The notes under the pieces: generated by a model
What the model was told of the DNA's origin: nothing
Database searches by the model: none
The model's input: the letters and a program-made list of their open reading frames with translations, nothing else
Position numbers and translations under genes: made by a program
Assembly: GCA_963750535.1 (NCBI GenBank)
Contig: CAVVRF010000025.1
Coordinates: 1-64,000 of the forward strand
Length of the DNA: 64,000 nucleotides
Source: JAKFWF01 sp963750535
Lineage (GTDB): Bacteria; Pseudomonadota; Alphaproteobacteria; Rhizobiales; Hyphomicrobiaceae
Direction of reading: 5' to 3'
Shown here: positions 27,841 to 37,668 of the stretch, one piece after another
Position numbering within the stretch: position 1 is the stretch's first letter
How the letters are laid out: every line of letters starts with the position of its first letter

Positions 27841-29370
27841 ATGACCGCTCCGCTGCTGCGCCTCGAGGGACTGACCAAGCGTTTCCCCGGCGTCGTCGCC
27901 AACGCCGATGTCGCGTTCGACGTCGGCCGCGGCGAGATCCACGCCCTGCTCGGCGAGAACGGCGCCGGCAAGTCGACGCTGGTCAAAATGATCTACGGCA
28001 TCCTGCAGCCGGATGCCGGGAGCATGTCGTTCGACGGCGAGCCCTACCAGCCGGCAAGTCCCGCGGCGGCACGGGCGCGGGGCATCGGCATCGTGTTCCA
28101 GCATTTCTCCCTGTTCGAGGCGCTGACGGTGGCCGACAACATCGCGCTCGGACTGCCGGCGGCCGACGCCGGTCGCGGGCTGCCCGCCCGCATCGTCGAG
28201 GTCTCCGCCGCCTATGGTCTCAAGCTCGACCCGGCTCGTCTCGTCGGTACCTTGTCGGTCGGCGAGCGCCAGCGGGTCGAGATCGTGCGCTGCCTGCTGC
28301 AGTCGCCGCGCCTCATCATCATGGACGAGCCGACCTCGGTGCTGACGCCACAGGAGGTCGAGGTGCTGTTTGCGACCTTGCGCCGCCTCGCCGCCGAGGG
28401 CTGCTCGATCCTCTACATTTCGCACAAGCTCGAGGAGATCCGGTCGCTGTGCTCGCGTGCCACCGTGCTGCGCGGCGGCCGCGTCGTCGGGGCCTGCGAC
28501 CCTCGCCGGGAGACGGCGCGCGGCCTTGCCGAGATGATGATCGGCACCGCCTTGCGACCGCCGTCGCGGCCGGCCGTACAGCCAGGCGCGGTGCGCCTCG
28601 AGGTCGATGCGCTGACGATCGCGAGCGAGGAGCATTTCGGCGTCGATCTCGCCGAGGTCAGCTTCGATGTGCGAGCCGGCGAGATCCTCGGGCTCGCGGG
28701 CGTCGCCGGCAACGGGCAGATCGAGCTGATGGAGGTGCTGACCGGCGAGCGGCTGGCGCCGTCGCCGGCCGTCATCACCATCGATGGCGCCCCTGTCGGC
28801 CATCTCGGCCCCGCCGAGCGGCGCAACCTCGGCATGGCGTTCGTGCCGGAGGAGCGCCTTGGACACGCCGCCGTGCCCGACATGTCGCTCGCCGACAACA
28901 CGCTGCTGGCGGCGGCAAGCACACCCGGCCTCATCGCCCGCGGCCTCATCTACCCGGCGGCGGCCGCGAAGTTCGCCATGGACATCGTTGCCGCGTTCGA
29001 CGTGCGCACCGCCGGCGTCGGCCATGCCGCGCGCAGCCTGTCGGGCGGCAATCTGCAGAAGTTCGTGGTCGGCCGCGAGATCATGCGCACGCCGTCGGTG
29101 CTGATCGTCTCGCAACCGACCTGGGGCGTCGATGCGGGCGCCAGCGAAGCCATCCATCGCGCGTTGCTCGAGCGCGCCCGGCAAGGCTGCGCCATTCTCG
29201 TCATCTCGCAGGACCTCGACGAGCTGTTCGTGTTGAGCACGCGCATCGCGGTGATCGCGCGCGGGCGCCTGTCGCCGCCGGCGCCGATCGAGGCGGTGAC
29301 GATCGAGGATATCGGCCGCGCCATGGGCGGCGAACCGCCGACCAGGCAGAAGGAAGCCGCCCATGCTTAG
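27841..29370 (+). CDS. Purine/nucleoside ABC transporter ATPase
   Basis: A 509-residue double ATP-binding protein of the sugar/nucleoside (BMP-associated, CUT2-like) ABC class. The first domain has Walker A GENGAGKSTLVK (residues about 39-50), Q-loop IVFQHFSLFEAL, signature LSVGERQRVEI and Walker B LIIMDEPTSVLT. The second has the degenerate Walker A AGVAGNGQIEL typical of this class and signature LSGGNLQK. It sits between xanthine dehydrogenase and guanine deaminase with two permeases, so purine bases or nucleosides are the likely cargo. No periplasmic binding protein is in the cluster here. Confidence 0.9.
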   Translation: MTAPLLRLEGLTKRFPGVVANADVAFDVGRGEIHALLGENGAGKSTLVKMIYGILQPDAGSMSFDGEPYQPASPAAARARGIGIVFQHFSLFEALTVADNIALGLPAADAGRGLPARIVEVSAAYGLKLDPARLVGTLSVGERQRVEIVRCLLQSPRLIIMDEPTSVLTPQEVEVLFATLRRLAAEGCSILYISHKLEEIRSLCSRATVLRGGRVVGACDPRRETARGLAEMMIGTALRPPSRPAVQPGAVRLEVDALTIASEEHFGVDLAEVSFDVRAGEILGLAGVAGNGQIELMEVLTGERLAPSPAVITIDGAPVGHLGPAERRNLGMAFVPEERLGHAAVPDMSLADNTLLAAASTPGLIARGLIYPAAAAKFAMDIVAAFDVRTAGVGHAARSLSGGNLQKFVVGREIMRTPSVLIVSQPTWGVDAGASEAIHRALLERARQGCAILVISQDLDELFVLSTRIAVIARGRLSPPAPIEAVTIEDIGRAMGGEPPTRQKEAAHA

Positions 29371-30463
29371 GCTCGAGCCGCGCCGCGAGGCATCCCGGGC
29401 AATGGTCTACCTGACGCCGTTCATCGCCGTCGCGCTGACGCTGGCCGCCGGCTTCCTGCTGTTCGCGAGCCTCGGCCGCGACCCCCTGCAGGCGATGGGG
29501 CTGATCTTCATCAAGCCGCTCACCAGCCTCAACGGGCTCGCCGAGCTGACCGTGAAGTCGACCCCGCTGGTGCTGATCGCGACCGGCCTCGCGGTCGGCT
29601 TCAGGGCCGGCGTCTGGAACATCGGCGCCGAGGGCCAGTTCACCATCGGGGCGCTGACCGGCGGCAGCATGGCGCTGGCGGTGTATCCGGCCGGCGGTAT
29701 CTGGCTGTTGCCGCTGATGATGCTGGCCGGAATCCTCGGAGGCATGGCATGGGCGGCGATCCCGGCCTTCCTGCGCACCCGCTTCAATGCCAACGAGATC
29801 CTCGTCAGCCTGATGCTGAGCTACGTGGCGGTGCTGCTGCTGAGCCTGCTGGTGCATGGGATGCTGCGCGATCCGGAGGGAGCGAACTTCCCCGAGAGCC
29901 GCCTGTTTCAGCCGTCCGCCATGCTGCCACAGCTGATCCCCGGCACCCGCGCGCATATCGGCGCATTGGCTGCGCTGCTCGCGGTGGCGGCGGCGCAGCT
30001 GATGATGACGAGACACATCGCCGGCTACCAGGTCAAGGTGCTCGGAATGGCGCCGCGAGCGGCACGCTTCGCCGGCTTCTCGGAGGAGCGGATCATATGG
30101 GGCTGCTTTCTGCTGTCGGGCGCACTCGCCGGCCTTGCCGGCCTGTTCGAGGCGGCAGGCCCGGTCGGCCAACTGGTGCCGGCGCTGCCGGTCGGCTATG
30201 GCTTCACCGCGATCATCGTCGCCTTCCTCGGCCGCCTGCATCCGGTCGGCATACTGCTGGCCGGGCTGCTGATCGGGCTCACCTACATCGGCGGCGAGGC
30301 GGCGCAGATCGCAATGCGGCTGCCGAGCGCGACGATCTCCATCTTCCAGGGCCTGCTGCTGTTCTTCCTGCTGGCGAGCGACGTGCTGGTGCGGTTCCGC
30401 CCGGTGTGGCGTCCGGCCCGGCGCGCGGCAAAGACCGGCGCCGCCCCGGCACCGGCCGAATGA
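29363..30463 (+). CDS. Purine/nucleoside ABC permease 1
   Basis: A 366-residue integral membrane permease (BPD_transp_2 family) with about eight to ten hydrophobic helices and the conserved GLAVGFRAGVWNIGAEGQFTIGAL and LRTRFNANEILVSLMLSYVA blocks seen in YufP/NupP-like permeases. It overlaps the ATPase gene by eight bases and precedes the second permease by ten. Confidence 0.9.
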   Translation: MLRLEPRREASRAMVYLTPFIAVALTLAAGFLLFASLGRDPLQAMGLIFIKPLTSLNGLAELTVKSTPLVLIATGLAVGFRAGVWNIGAEGQFTIGALTGGSMALAVYPAGGIWLLPLMMLAGILGGMAWAAIPAFLRTRFNANEILVSLMLSYVAVLLLSLLVHGMLRDPEGANFPESRLFQPSAMLPQLIPGTRAHIGALAALLAVAAAQLMMTRHIAGYQVKVLGMAPRAARFAGFSEERIIWGCFLLSGALAGLAGLFEAAGPVGQLVPALPVGYGFTAIIVAFLGRLHPVGILLAGLLIGLTYIGGEAAQIAMRLPSATISIFQGLLLFFLLASDVLVRFRPVWRPARRAAKTGAAPAPAE

Positions 30464-30473
30464 GGTAACGGCA

Positions 30474-31394
30474 ATGGATCTCCTTACCGACATCCTGATC
30501 GGCGTGATCGCGGCGGCAACTCCGCTCGTATTCGCCGCCATCGGCGAGCTCGTGGTCGAGAAATCGGGCGTGCTGAACCTCGGGGTCGAGGGCATGATGA
30601 TCGTCGGCGCGATCGCGGCGTTCGCCGCAAGCGTCGGTACCGGCAGCGCGGCGGTCGGTGTCATGGCGGCGATGCTCGCCGGCGCGGCGATGGCGGCCCT
30701 GTTCGGCTTCCTGACGCTGACCCTGCAATCGAACCAGGTCGCCACCGGCCTTGCGCTCACGATGTTCGGCCTCGGCCTTTCCGCCCTGATCGGCCAGGCA
30801 TACTCCGGCATGACGGTCGCAGCCTTTCCACGGCTCGACATCGCCGTGCTCTCGACCCTGCCGGTGGTCGGCAAGCTGCTGTTCGCCCGCGACGCGCTGT
30901 TCTACCTGTCGATCGCCGTTGTCGTGGCGGTGTCGTATGTGCTGACGCGAACCCGCACCGGGCTCGTGCTGCGGGCGATCGGCGAGAACCACGAGGCGGC
31001 GCACGCGATCGGCTATCCGGTGATCGGCTACCGCTATCTGGCACTGATGTTCGGCGGCGCCTGCGCCGGCCTCGGCGGCGCGTACCTGTCGATCGTGCAG
31101 ACGCCGATCTGGGTCGAGAAGATGACCGCCGGTCGCGGCTGGATCGCGCTCGCATTGGTGGTGTTTGCCGCCTGGCGCCCGGCACGCCTGCTGGCGGGCG
31201 CATATCTGTTCGGCGGCATCTCGGTGCTGCAATTGCACAGCCAGGGCTTCGGCCTTGCCGTCGACGCCCAGATCCTCGCCATGTTTCCCTACCTCGCGAC
31301 GATCGCCGTGCTGGTCGTCATCTCGGCCGACAGGATGCGGCTGAAGCTCAACGCGCCGGCCTGCCTCGGCAAACCGTTCTTCGCCCCCGCATGA
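30474..31394 (+). CDS. Purine/nucleoside ABC permease 2
   Basis: A 306-residue partner permease (YufQ/NupQ-like) with about eight helices. It has VLNLGVEGMMIVGAIAAF, VATGLALTMFGLGLSALIG and LRAIGENHEAAHAIGYPV. It overlaps guaD by four bases (ATGA), tying transport to guanine deamination. Confidence 0.9.
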   Translation: MDLLTDILIGVIAAATPLVFAAIGELVVEKSGVLNLGVEGMMIVGAIAAFAASVGTGSAAVGVMAAMLAGAAMAALFGFLTLTLQSNQVATGLALTMFGLGLSALIGQAYSGMTVAAFPRLDIAVLSTLPVVGKLLFARDALFYLSIAVVVAVSYVLTRTRTGLVLRAIGENHEAAHAIGYPVIGYRYLALMFGGACAGLGGAYLSIVQTPIWVEKMTAGRGWIALALVVFAAWRPARLLAGAYLFGGISVLQLHSQGFGLAVDAQILAMFPYLATIAVLVVISADRMRLKLNAPACLGKPFFAPA

Positions 31395-32749
31395 GCACGC
31401 CGTTCGCCCTTCGCGGCCAGACATTGGCGTTCAAGTCCGACCCGTTCGAGGGCGGGCCCGAGGACGCGATCGCCTTCGACAGCGACGGCGCAGTGATCAT
31501 TGCCGATGGCCGCATCGTGGCAACCGGGCCGGCGCACGAGCTGCTGCCGAACCATCCCGGCATCGGTGTCGAGCATTACCCGGGCCACCTGATCATGGCC
31601 GGATTTGTCGACGCGCACATCCACTATCCGCAGACGGGCATCATCGCCTCCTACGGCGCGCAGCTGATGGAATGGCTGCGGAAATACACGTTCCCGGAGG
31701 AGCTGAAATTCGCCGACCCGGCCTACGCGCGACCAATCGCGGAAATCTTTCTCGACGAGATCCTGCGCAACGGCACCACCACCGCCTCCGTCTACTGCAC
31801 GTCGCACCCCCAGTCGGTCGACGCGATCTTCGAGGCAGCCGCGGCCCGCGGCTTGAGGATCGCGGCCGGCAAGTCGATGATGGATCGCAACGCCCCGCCA
31901 GGATTGCTCGATACACCGCAGCGCGCCTTTGACGAAAGTGAAGCGCTGATCCGCCGCTGGCATGGCCGCGATCGGCTGACCTATGCCGTCACGCCGCGGT
32001 TCTCGGTCACCTCGACGGACGCGCAGATGGAGGCGATGGGCACACTGTGGAAGGCGCACCCGACCACCCTGATGCAAACCCACATCGCGGAGAACAAGGC
32101 CGAGATCGAGCTCGTGAGGCGGCTGTTTCCGACCGCCCGCGACTATCTCGACACCTACGAGAGGGTCGGCCTGCTCGGACCCGGCGCCAACTTCGGACAC
32201 GCGATCCACCTCGAGCAGCGGGAAATCGACCGGCTGCGCGAAACCGGCTCCGGCGTGTCCCACTGCCCGACCTCGAACCTGTTCATCGGCTCCGGATTGT
32301 TCGACCTCGCCGGCCTGCGGCGGACGGCGCGTCCGGTGCGGGTCGGGCTTGGCACCGATGTCGGTGGCGGCTCCTCGTTCTCGATGCTGGCGACGATGCG
32401 ATCGGCCTACGAGATCGCGCAGCTGCGCGGCCACAGCCTGCACCCGCTATGCGCGTTCTGGCTCGCCACGCAGGGCTCGGCGCAGGTGTTGCGCATGGAT
32501 GACCGCATCGGCAATCTCGTGCCCGGCCGCGACGCCGATATCGTCGTCCTCGACCCGGGCTCGACGCCGGTCATCGCCCAGCGCACGGCGAGAGCGTCCT
32601 CGATTGCCGATACCTTGTTCGTACAAATGATACTCGGCGACGACCGTGCCGTCGCCGCGACCTATGCCGGCGGCCGGCTCGTGCATCGCAGGGGCGATTT
32701 GCGGACGGGCGACAGGACCGGAGGAACGCCGCCCGGCGCCTTTCAGTGA
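31391..32749 (+). CDS. guaD: Guanine deaminase
   Basis: GuaD hydrolyses guanine to xanthine and ammonia, feeding xanthine dehydrogenase encoded upstream. The 452-residue amidohydrolase shows the metal-binding VDAHIHYPQTG, the substrate-binding SYGAQLMEWL, TPRFSVTSTD, the third metal His in MQTHIAENKAEIE, HCPTSNLFIGSG and GLGTDVGGGSSFS. These match guanine deaminases rather than cytosine or hydroxyatrazine enzymes. Its stop overlaps the convergent next gene by seven bases. Confidence 0.95.
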   Translation: MSTPFALRGQTLAFKSDPFEGGPEDAIAFDSDGAVIIADGRIVATGPAHELLPNHPGIGVEHYPGHLIMAGFVDAHIHYPQTGIIASYGAQLMEWLRKYTFPEELKFADPAYARPIAEIFLDEILRNGTTTASVYCTSHPQSVDAIFEAAAARGLRIAAGKSMMDRNAPPGLLDTPQRAFDESEALIRRWHGRDRLTYAVTPRFSVTSTDAQMEAMGTLWKAHPTTLMQTHIAENKAEIELVRRLFPTARDYLDTYERVGLLGPGANFGHAIHLEQREIDRLRETGSGVSHCPTSNLFIGSGLFDLAGLRRTARPVRVGLGTDVGGGSSFSMLATMRSAYEIAQLRGHSLHPLCAFWLATQGSAQVLRMDDRIGNLVPGRDADIVVLDPGSTPVIAQRTARASSIADTLFVQMILGDDRAVAATYAGGRLVHRRGDLRTGDRTGGTPPGAFQ

Positions 32750-33342
32750 CGGGTCGAGACGAGGATCGTCGAGATGACCGGGCTGGTCTGCGGCAGGCAG
32801 GCGTCGAGCTCAGGCTCGGCCGACGCGGGCTTGACCGGCGTGGCCTCGACTTGCAGCACCGGCTCACCGCGGCTCCACAGTCGCTCGAACGCCCTGGCCG
32901 TCCAGTCGGCGGTTACCGCACAGCCGGTGGCATAGCGCTCGTAGCCATCGCGCTTGGCCGGCTCGCGACGCATGCAATCGCCAACCCACGACGTCGTGGC
33001 ATCGAGGCGAAGCTGCTCGTGGGCATCGAGCAGGCGCACGTCGCGGGAGATCCGAACCTCGCATGCGAACCCGAGCGAGATCTGCGTCGCACTGTCCGGC
33101 AGGCCGGGCTCGACATGGGTCAGCAGGGTCTTGACGTCGAGCCCCGCGGCTTTGAGCTCCGGGGCGAGGGAGGCCAGCGCCAGAATGACCGGGCTTTCGG
33201 CCGAGCGGGCGATCAACTGCCACGGCTGGCAATCGTCCGTGTTCGTTGTGGCAGCCAGGTAGCTGGATATGAAATTCTTGAGCTTGGATTCCTTTTCCTC
33301 GCGCTTGACGACATCCATCTGAGGCTTGGGGTTCGATGTCAT
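32743..33342 (-). CDS. Hypothetical protein, 199 aa
   Basis: Not recognised. The protein has no signal peptide or membrane segment. It has a charged N-terminal stretch (KREEKESKLKNFISSYLAA), a middle segment with alternating hydrophobics (QISLGFACEVRISRDVRLLD) and four to five Cys. I start at MTSNPKPQMDVV because the longer frame only adds a short unrelated stretch. It is the last minus-strand gene after the membrane/coiled-coil protein, 176 bases away, so it may belong to that envelope cluster. The frame is intact and its codon use matches its neighbours. Confidence 0.65.
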   Translation of the reverse strand: MTSNPKPQMDVVKREEKESKLKNFISSYLAATTNTDDCQPWQLIARSAESPVILALASLAPELKAAGLDVKTLLTHVEPGLPDSATQISLGFACEVRISRDVRLLDAHEQLRLDATTSWVGDCMRREPAKRDGYERYATGCAVTADWTARAFERLWSRGEPVLQVEATPVKPASAEPELDACLPQTSPVISTILVSTRH

Positions 33343-33518
33343 TTTATGTTCCTCGAAGGTGCGGCAACCAGCAGGCCTGGGCACGCCTGCCGGAACCGGA
33401 ATTCAAATTGTTACGCGAGTATCGCAGACGGGGACGCGAGCCGGTCGGTCGTACGTCCGTGATTGTTATCTAGGCAGGTTAATTTTGCATTGATCATCGT
33501 CTCACTCGCGCCTCCCTG

Positions 33519-36073
33519 TCACTCGGCCGGCTCGTGCGTGACCAGCCGTGTCGCCATCCAGGTTGTATCGCCACGGTCCGTCTGGCTGGCGGCTGTTGGC
33601 TGACGGCCCTCGACCGCCTGCTCGATGGCCGCTGGCGCCGGCTGCGGCTCGATGACACGGCTTGCCGCGGCGAGCTTCGCCAGGGTCGCCGGCAGAACGG
33701 CAGGACTGGTCGGCACCGTGATCGTCGTTCCGTCCGGCGACTGGGTCGGAAGGGTGTACCTGATGGTCTCCCGGGTCAGCTCGACGTCCACGCCGGTGCC
33801 GCGGCTATCGTGGGCGGCGGCATGCGGCGGCATGCGAACCGGCATGGCAACGACATTCTCGGGCAGCGGGGCGGACTGGATCGTGTTGGGGCGGCCTCCA
33901 CCGGCCGAACGGTGACATCGGCCTCGCGGCGCGCGATTTCGCTCGACCACTGTGCGACGCTGGGTTCGCGCTGAGGCTCGGCCGGAAGCCCGTGGTCAGG
34001 CGGCGCGAAGCGGGCGTAGGGCCCGAATGCGGCGGTGGTATCGTTGGCCGGTGGCGCGACCGGAGCCTGGCCCGGTGCCGGACGAGCCGCGGCCATCGGC
34101 GGACGCGGCGCCGGCTGCTGTGCCGGCTGCTGTGGATGAACCGCGAACACTGACCGGCGATGACCCGCGGCCATGGGCTGCGTCTCCCAGCCTTCGGCCG
34201 ACGGCGCGGCGTGGCCGGCGGCGGGCGCCCATTGCGACGTCGCCGGGGCGGGTGGGCGCATTTGCCGCGCGGCGTCGCGAAAACCGCTCAGGTTGCCGCC
34301 GGGCAATTCGGGAAATGCAGGGTCATTGCCGCCGCGCTCCCGCCGCTTGCGCTTTTCGGCCTCGACGCGCTTGGCCGCGCCCATCACCGCGCCGAGGATG
34401 ATCTCCGACCAGGCGCCGTCGGCGAACCGGTAGACGCGGAACGCCTTGCAGTGCGCGAACTTGGAGCCCTGGCGGCCAAGCTTCTTCTGGATGCTGGACG
34501 TCCTCAGGAACGGTGAATAGACGCGCTTGAAGATCTTCTCCTTCTCGAAGCTCGAGAACAGGTTGGAGAGCAGATGGGCCTCGGCAAGCAGCTCCTGCTG
34601 CTCGCGCGGATTGCGGTTCCACGGCGCATCGAGCGGCACCGCCACGTAGTAGTCGCCGCCGTAGTCGAACACGACGTGGCGGAAGATCTCGAACTTCTGC
34701 CGCATCTCGGCGTCGGAGTGAATGTCGGTGAAGCGCGAGAGGATCTGGTAGACGGGGCCGCGCTCGGCGGCGACCATTTTCGGCACCAGCCCCTGCAGGC
34801 GGTTCATCGGCCGTCCCATCGATACCAGCAGCAGGCAGATATCGACGAAGATCGCGATGGCGAGCGGCACGTAGTCGCGCTTGGACAGGCCGGCCTGCTC
34901 GGCCGAGAACGACTTGACCGCGACCGGCGACGTCGACTCGACCGACTGCACCGCCCTCTGCTGCAGCGCCCGCAGCTCGTCGGCCGACGGCGGCATCCGG
35001 AACGACAGCAGGCCATAGAAGCTCGTGGTCAGCCGGCGGAACGCCTCGATCGTGGCTTCCGAGCCTTCGACGGCGGCGATCGTCGGCTTCTGCAGCTCGG
35101 GCAGCTGATCGATCGCGCGGACGACGCCCTTGAGCGCGCCTTGCAGCTGCGGGTCGGGGCAGGAGATGCTGCCGCCCTTGCCATCGGGAATGGTCGTCTT
35201 GTCCGCGCGCTCGGCGAGGTCGGCGCGGATCTGCTTCAGCTGCGGATCGGTACGGAACGCATTGAAGCCGGTCACGGTCATGTCGAGCTTGCGGCCCAAC
35301 GAGCGCATGAAATCGTTGCGGGTGCCGCTCTTGGCATCGATCGTCGACTTGTCGTCCTTGACGATCCTGGCGAGGTCGACGTCGAGCGCCGCCATCTCGC
35401 CCTTGACCGCCGCGACACGCCCCTTGACGAAATCGGAGGCGAACGAGAAGCGCGCGGCATCGTCCTCGCGCATCTTGCGGCGAGGGCCCTCGCCGGGCTT
35501 CGAGTTCGGACAGGAGGTGCCGTTGGCGCGCTCCTGCTCGGCCTTCTGGGTCGAGATCGCCGTCAGGCTCACCAGGGTACCGTTGAGCTGCTCGAGGCGC
35601 GTGGCGGCGGTATTGAGCGCACCCTGCACCTGGGTCACCGCGCTTTCTGCCGAGCGCGACGCCTCCGACCGGCTTTCGAGCACCTTCCAGTAGAAGCCGA
35701 AGCCGAACCCGATCGAGATCACCGACAGGAATACGTAGCCGGCGACATAGAGCAGGCGCGTGATGTGGCCGATCGGAGCGAAGATCTGGTCGAGCAGCCA
35801 CACGATCATGGTCATCAGCATGGCGACCGAGAAGCCGATGATCACTTTGTGGACCAGCGGCAGGTCGCCCATGTTGGCCTCGATCAGCTCGAGCATGCCG
35901 ACATAGGTCGCGACCCACGACAGCGCGCCGAGTCCGACGACCAGGAACAGCTTTTTCGGGTCCCGCCTCGGGCTTTCAACGCGCAGCGGCTCGTGATGGT
36001 CGTCGTGCTCGTCGGCGCTGCGACGAGCGCCGCGCCGGCCGCCGCCGGAGAAAGCATCGAGAAAAGCCGCCAT
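33519..36073 (-). CDS. Large membrane coiled-coil protein, unrecognised (frameshift)
   Basis: No family recognised. The conceptual protein of about 850 residues has an acidic/His-rich N-terminus, three membrane helices near residues 42-62, 77-97 and 107-128, a 270-residue helical, coiled-coil-prone region, a fourth helix near 401-418, a globular region (MRQKFEIFRHVVFDYGGDYYVAVPLDA cut into two blocks: FEIFRHVVFDY and GGDYYVAVPLD), and a long Pro/Ala-rich tail. If the N-terminus is cytoplasmic, the coiled-coil region is periplasmic. It carries two Cys, each in an SCP motif near 187 and 305. One extra G near 33890 shifts the last 130 residues. It is downstream of DUF459 and lytic transglycosylase genes. 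Confidence 0.75.
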
Positions 36074-36234
36074 GGGCTACTGGTCCGCTACAAGCAGGCT
36101 ACGGAGACGTCGGGCCGAGCGATATCCACATCGAGCCAGCCCAGTGACCCAGGTAGAGGACTATTCTGTCGGAGTTGGGTTCCGCTTGGGGCGGATTGGT
36201 GGCGGGTGGCTCGAACCTGTGGACAGCGCGCCGA
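36074..36234. other. Spacer upstream of membrane coiled-coil gene
   Basis: Intergenic, 161 bases; no hairpin terminator seen. It may carry a promoter for the gene ending at 33519, or the genes may be cotranscribed with the SGNH gene. Confidence 0.3.
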
Positions 36235-37668
36235 TCAGGGTCGCCTGGGGGCGGCCCTGGGCTCGGCTCCGGGCTGCCTTGTCGCCGGCGCCGGTCGCGT
36301 AGCGGCGGTAGCGGGCGTCGGTGCCGCAGCCGGCTGGACTACGGGCGCTTCCACTATCTGATCGGGGCGGGGCCAGCGGAAGTCGTCGGCGCGGCCCGGC
36401 TTGGGCGGCAACCGCTCGCCCTTCACCATCACCCGGAAATACGGGGTCTGCGTCGGCGCGAGCTTGCTGCGCCGGCCGCCACCTTGTCCGTCGGACGCCG
36501 GACTGACCGAGCTCAGCGCCAGCAGTCCGCCGGGCAGGTTGTCCTGCAGCGTGTCGCCGACCTGGGTGGCGCGGTCGGGTGAGGCATTGCGCGCGATGAG
36601 CTGGATTACCGACGCCGGGATCGCCGGTCGCAGGATATCGAGCGTCGTGGTCTCCTCGCGGCCGGCCTGGTTGACGGCGCGCAGCGCGATGCGGCTGTTG
36701 TCGGCCTTCTGCTCGAGGGCGCCGCCGCCAGCGGACGCCGCCGCCGGCGGGACAACGGCGGTCGTCGCACTCCACGGAGCCCTGGTTTCGCCGGCCTTGG
36801 GTGACGGCTGGGATGCGACGGGCGCGGTCGCGGCGGCAGCGGCGGGCTTCGGTGGACTGATCTTGCGCTGCTCGACCTCCGAGCCGGCGAGCGGAATCGC
36901 CCGCTCGGCCTTGGCCTGGGCGAGGTCGCGGCGGATCTCGCGCTCGACGAAGTGGGCGAGCTTGCGGTTGCCGGCCGAGGTGAACGAGATGCCGTCCGAT
37001 TCGCGCAGCCGCCGCACCAGCCCGGCCGCATCCGGACCCATCGCCACGAAGCTGCCGTTCTCGTCGGCAAAGCCGGCGTAGGCATCGATGAATCGGATGC
37101 CATTGAGGTAGGCACGGTCGCGCACGGTGTCGTTGATGACCTGGACGATATCGTTCCAATCGCGCCGCTGCACCCCCGGCAGTCCGATCCAGTAGACCGC
37201 GCCGCCGCGCCGCTTCAGCACCTTCATCATCTTGTCGACCCGCCGGCCGTATTCCTCCCGCCAGTCATTACGCCCTGGTTCCAGCCGCCGATTGCCCGCG
37301 GCGCGCATCGACCAGCGGTCCTCGCGGCCGAGCATGACCACGGTGATGTGGCTCGGCTCGCGGGTCATCGCCTCCTCGAGCCCTTTGAAATCCTCTTCCG
37401 CATCGCCACGCAGCATGCCTGAGACCTGGCGATGCCTGCGGTTGATCTGCAGCCGGCTGTCGGCGCCGAATGCCTCGACGAGGCCGGCAAGCGCGCCTTC
37501 GGCAAGGCTGTCGCCGACCACCTGCAGCTTGTAGATGTCACCTTCCGGGAACGGCGTGATGAAGCTCGCCCCGGCCTGATCCTCCTGCGCCGAGACCGGG
37601 CTCGGCCCCGCCAGCGCGATGGCAAGCGCAAGGCACAAGGCAAATCGGATGGACAGCCGCTGAATCAT
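36235..37668 (-). CDS. Secreted DUF459/SGNH-fold protein
   Basis: A 477-residue protein with a signal peptide (FALCLALAIALAGPSPVSAQ, cleavage near AQE). It is followed by an SGNH/GDSL-like domain: VVGDSLAEGALAGL (GDS nucleophile block), VVMLGREDRW in the block III position, and FIDAYAGFADENG with a late His in GNRKLAHFVE. This matches the DUF459 group, some of whose relatives act on cell-wall or polysaccharide O-acetyl groups. The C-terminal 200 residues are Pro/Ala-rich. It overlaps the upstream transglycosylase by one base (TGATG), so the pair is translationally coupled. Confidence 0.85.
   Translation of the reverse strand: MIQRLSIRFALCLALAIALAGPSPVSAQEDQAGASFITPFPEGDIYKLQVVGDSLAEGALAGLVEAFGADSRLQINRRHRQVSGMLRGDAEEDFKGLEEAMTREPSHITVVMLGREDRWSMRAAGNRRLEPGRNDWREEYGRRVDKMMKVLKRRGGAVYWIGLPGVQRRDWNDIVQVINDTVRDRAYLNGIRFIDAYAGFADENGSFVAMGPDAAGLVRRLRESDGISFTSAGNRKLAHFVEREIRRDLAQAKAERAIPLAGSEVEQRKISPPKPAAAAATAPVASQPSPKAGETRAPWSATTAVVPPAAASAGGGALEQKADNSRIALRAVNQAGREETTTLDILRPAIPASVIQLIARNASPDRATQVGDTLQDNLPGGLLALSSVSPASDGQGGGRRSKLAPTQTPYFRVMVKGERLPPKPGRADDFRWPRPDQIVEAPVVQPAAAPTPATAATRPAPATRQPGAEPRAAPRRP

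Noticed and set aside
28681..28740. Degenerate second Walker A (AGVAGNGQIEL) in the purine transporter ATPase
   Set aside because: This is normal for the double-domain sugar/nucleoside ABC ATPases and is not evidence of decay.
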